A DNA stretch of 25,061 bases. Source: QHYU01 sp041493955. Lineage in GTDB: Bacteria > Acidobacteriota > Terriglobia > Acidiferrales > UBA7541. The stretch covers positions 1-25,061 of the forward strand of contig JBGPZW010000038.1 in the NCBI GenBank assembly GCA_041493955.1, written 5' to 3'. Positions within the stretch are counted from its first letter, which is position 1. Each line of letters starts with the position of its first letter. The notes under the pieces are model-generated. The model ran no database searches. It was not told the DNA's origin and saw only the letters and a list, made by a program, of their open reading frames with translations. The translations under genes were made by a program, and so were the position numbers. Shown piece by piece: positions 24,656 through 25,061 of the stretch.

Positions 24656-25061
24656 ATGCCCGTCGAATTGCTGGGAAAATCTGCTGCGGACCTGCGTGCA
24701 TTCGCCGCAGGGCTGGGCCAGCCCACCTATCGCGGCGCGCAGATTTATCACGCGCTCTACGCCGAGCGCCGGTTCGAGCTGTCGGCGATGAGCAACCTGC
24801 CCGCGGCGTTCCGCGCGCGCCTGGCGGCGGAAGCGAGCGTCACGCTGCCGCGCATCGCGAGGCAATTCCAGTCATCCGATGGCTCGATCCGCTACCTTCT
24901 CGCGCTCGACGGCGCCGCTTCGGCGGTCGGCGAGCGGCCCACAAGCATTGAGGCTGTGTACATGCCCGAAGAGAGTCGCCAGACGATCTGCATCTCGGCG
25001 CAGGCAGGCTGTGCGGTGGATTGCCATTTCTGCCTGACGGCGCAGCTCGGGCTGATCCGCA
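24656..25061 (+). CDS. rlmN: Dual-specificity RNA methyltransferase RlmN, 5' part only (runs off the window)
   Basis: The reading frame is open to the right edge, giving the first 135 residues. RlmN is a radical SAM enzyme that methylates C2 of A2503 in 23S rRNA and A37 in some tRNAs. Seen: the N-terminal helical segment LLGKSAADLRAFAAGLGQ with PTYRGAQIYHALYAERR, the segment SIEAVYMPEESRQTICISAQ, and the 4Fe-4S motif GCAVDCHFC with C119, C123 and C126 in C-x3-C-x2-C spacing. The catalytic Cys residues of the later part lie beyond the window. In-frame ATGs at 24626 and 24629 are possible earlier starts; 24656 fits the usual start of the family better. It is divergent from the cysteine dioxygenase gene. 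Confidence 0.93.
   Translation, partial: MPVELLGKSAADLRAFAAGLGQPTYRGAQIYHALYAERRFELSAMSNLPAAFRARLAAEASVTLPRIARQFQSSDGSIRYLLALDGAASAVGERPTSIEAVYMPEESRQTICISAQAGCAVDCHFCLTAQLGLIR

Overview
This 25 kb window is GC-rich chromosomal DNA with tightly packed genes on both strands. The gene set suggests an acidobacterium or a close relative: futalosine-type menaquinone genes, secreted peptidases with signal peptides, an Ala/Lys/Pro-tailed secreted protein and a secreted VirB10-like protein. This taxonomic call is inference from gene content; no rRNA or other marker is present. I saw no tRNA, rRNA, CRISPR array, transposase or insertion sequence.

Layout, left to right. (1) 20-2739 (+): a compact menaquinone cluster of flavin prenyltransferase (UbiX), UbiA/MqnP-type prenyltransferase and aminofutalosine synthase MqnE. 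(2) 2931-3866 (+): a secreted protein with two related halves and its own promoter candidate. (3) 4053-7780 (-): a cyanophycin-synthetase-like ATP-grasp enzyme, then a chromate-transporter-family protein whose start overlaps the stop of a multi-pass GT-C-like membrane glycosyltransferase. (4) 7845-9803 (+): a processive-type family 2 glycosyltransferase and a small cupin. (5) 9953-11465 (+): three small genes of visibly lower GC, none of a family I can name. The last carries an R-x4-H motif typical of HEPN ribonuclease domains, and all three contain a winged-helix-like pattern. This is the best candidate for an undescribed system. (6) 11466-13266: a secreted VirB10-like protein gene lying between two gene-free stretches that carry diverged copies of one repeat, plus hairpins and a palindrome.

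(7) 13267-16601: a secreted Xaa-Pro aminopeptidase whose end overlaps a convergent secreted beta-propeller-like gene, then elongation factor P behind a near-consensus promoter. (8) 16677-19121 (-): an HD-GYP response regulator and adenylosuccinate lyase. (9) 19411-21468 (+): a secreted M49 (dipeptidyl-peptidase III type) peptidase. (10) 21533-24521 (-): a WalJ-type metallo-beta-lactamase-fold hydrolase, an M16 zinc peptidase and a cysteine dioxygenase with the eukaryote-like Cys/Tyr pair. (11) 24656 to the right edge (+): the first part of rlmN, cut by the window.

Most of the window is housekeeping: quinone, purine, translation and rRNA modification genes mixed with envelope and secreted peptidase functions. 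Only the region from about 9.9 to 13.2 kb looks accessory, combining a GC drop, unrecognised genes, repeats and long intergenic DNA.
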